NCBI GenBank assembly: GCA_945787485.1
Contig: CALZHV010000097.1
Coordinates: 1 to 7,763, forward strand
DNA: 7,763 nt
Reading direction: 5' to 3'
Origin: an uncultured Lachnospiraceae bacterium
Lineage (GTDB): Bacteria; Bacillota; Clostridia; Lachnospirales; Lachnospiraceae
Shown: positions 6,898 through 7,763 of the stretch, piece after piece
Layout: the number at the start of each line of letters is the position of its first letter
Position numbering within the stretch: position 1 is the first letter of the stretch
The notes under the pieces: generated by a model
The model's database searches: none
The model's input: only the letters and a program-made list of their open reading frames with translations
What the model was told of the DNA's origin: nothing
Program-made: the position numbers and the translations under genes

Positions 6898-7722
6898 ATG
6901 GTTTCAATAATAATACCTGCATATAATGCGAAAAAGTGCATTATTGAAGCAGTTTACAGTGCTTTGCTGCAAAAGTATCAGGATAAAGAAATAATAATAA
7001 TAGATGATGCTTCAACCGATAAAACGATAGAATATCTTATTGGCAATTTTATGTCAGCAGATGATTTGACTGATGTTGAAAACGCTATTGTGCCTTCGGG
7101 ATTGGATGAACTTTTTCTGATTTGGAAGGGAAGCTTGTATGATACAGTTGTAAAAATATACAGAAGCACCAAAAATAAAGGTGTTGCCATATCGAGAAAT
7201 AAAGGTGTACAGCTTGCGCAGGGAGAATATATTGCCTTTCTTGATGCAGATGATTTCTGGCACAGGGATAAGCTTAGACTTCAGATGGAAGCTATAAAAA
7301 AGAGTGATGCCGTGCTTTGTAATACCGGAAGACTGCTGTTTAATAACAAAGGGCGCATGCTTGGTAAATATATAGGAACACCGGAGGTTATTACATTAAG
7401 GAAGCTTGAAAAAACAAATTGGATTAACTGCTCTTCTGTTGTGGCAAGGCGAGATGTGATACTTAAGTATCCGATGAAAAATACGCAGGCTCACGAAGAT
7501 TACCTCGCATGGCTTATGGTGCTCAAAGATTATGATTATGCAATCGGTGTTGATAAACCGCTTGTTTATTACAGGGTAAACAGGAAATCAAAATCCGGAA
7601 ACAAAATAAAATCTGCCAAAATGACATATTATACATATATATATGCAGGATATGGAAAAGCAAGAGCTTTATTTATGATGATATCGTATGCTATTAACGG
7701 AATCAGGAAATATTCTAAATAA
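6898..7722 (+). CDS. Family 2 glycosyltransferase (GT-A fold)
   Basis: A predicted cytoplasmic or membrane-peripheral enzyme that transfers a sugar from a nucleotide-sugar to the growing surface glycan; 274 aa. The N-terminus VSIIIPAYNAKKCIIEAV (2-19) and IIIIDDASTD (32-41) are the GT-A nucleotide-binding start. NKGVAISRNKGVQLAQGEYIAFLDADD spans residues 93-119, with DADD (116-119) as the metal-binding DXD-type motif. INCSSVVARRDV (176-187) and HEDYLAWL (199-206, catalytic-base ED motif) follow, then YYRVN. The end resembles TuaG-like teichuronic-acid glycosyltransferases, though the sugar cannot be predicted. Between the DDASTD and RNKG motifs lies a segment about 30 residues longer than is usual for the family. 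It starts 2 nt after the fusion gene's stop. Family very firm; specific role unknown. Confidence 0.94.
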   Translation: MVSIIIPAYNAKKCIIEAVYSALLQKYQDKEIIIIDDASTDKTIEYLIGNFMSADDLTDVENAIVPSGLDELFLIWKGSLYDTVVKIYRSTKNKGVAISRNKGVQLAQGEYIAFLDADDFWHRDKLRLQMEAIKKSDAVLCNTGRLLFNNKGRMLGKYIGTPEVITLRKLEKTNWINCSSVVARRDVILKYPMKNTQAHEDYLAWLMVLKDYDYAIGVDKPLVYYRVNRKSKSGNKIKSAKMTYYTYIYAGYGKARALFMMISYAINGIRKYSK

Positions 7723-7763
7723 ATGCTTTACTTTTTGTATTATGTAACTTATAATATGTGCAA
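7723..7763 (+). other. Right-edge stretch; frame open to the edge, possible start of another gene
   Basis: An ATG at 7723 directly abuts the TAA of the glycosyltransferase and stays open for 13 codons to the window edge (MLYFLYYVTYNMC); a second in-frame ATG is at 7756. The nearest Shine-Dalgarno-like AGGA (7705-7708) is 14 nt away, which is long. The translation is too short to recognise, and the stretch could equally be intergenic. Confidence 0.2.

Noticed and set aside
7738..7756. TATTAT/ATAATA inverted repeat after the last gene as a terminator
   Set aside because: Only six A-T pairs and no following U-run within the window; indistinguishable from chance.
1..7763. CRISPR array, tRNA, rRNA, insertion sequence or phage genes
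   Set aside because: No regularly spaced direct repeats, no RNA-gene-like GC-rich folded stretch, no transposase or integrase motifs and no terminal inverted repeats seen on either strand.

Overview
The window is AT-rich (by eye about one third G+C), every gene lies on the + strand, and Shine-Dalgarno sites are strong (GGAGG, AAGGAG, AGAGG). Lysine codons and AT-ending codons dominate. The gene content is that of a teichoic-acid-like or glycerol-phosphate cell-surface polysaccharide locus. Together these suggest a low-GC Gram-positive bacterium (Bacillota), most likely an anaerobic clostridial type such as Lachnospiraceae. The phylum is well supported; the family is a guess from style and gene type.

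Layout, left to right: (1) the 3' part of a TagG/Wzm-type ABC-2 export permease, cut by the left edge; (2) its ATPase, TagH/Wzt type, 244 aa, without a C-terminal substrate-recognition domain; (3) and (4) two separate proteins of about 380-390 aa of the CDP-glycerol:glycerophosphotransferase family (TagB/TagF-like), which are diverged tandem paralogues; (5) a 1034-aa protein joining a third glycerophosphotransferase-like domain to a HAD-fold domain and a roughly 400-residue C-terminal region of unknown activity; (6) a GT-A fold family 2 glycosyltransferase. About 40 nt after gene 6 show no recognisable gene, although a frame is open to the edge.

The first three genes are tightly packed (24-nt gap, then stop/start overlap), as are the last two (2-nt gap). 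Leaders of 94 and 122 nt precede genes 4 and 5. I see no terminator inside the window, so the set may be one operon, with possible extra promoter or RNA-structure control in the two leaders.

Proposed joint role (inference): cytoplasmic, membrane-associated transferases prime and extend a lipid-linked glycan with polyol-phosphate units, the GT2 adds sugar, and the two-component ABC exporter flips the product across the membrane. The least understood part is the three-part protein of gene 5. Its HAD motif I reads D-I-F-D-T rather than D-x-D-x-T, and its C-terminal region carries conserved-looking motifs that I cannot assign to an activity.
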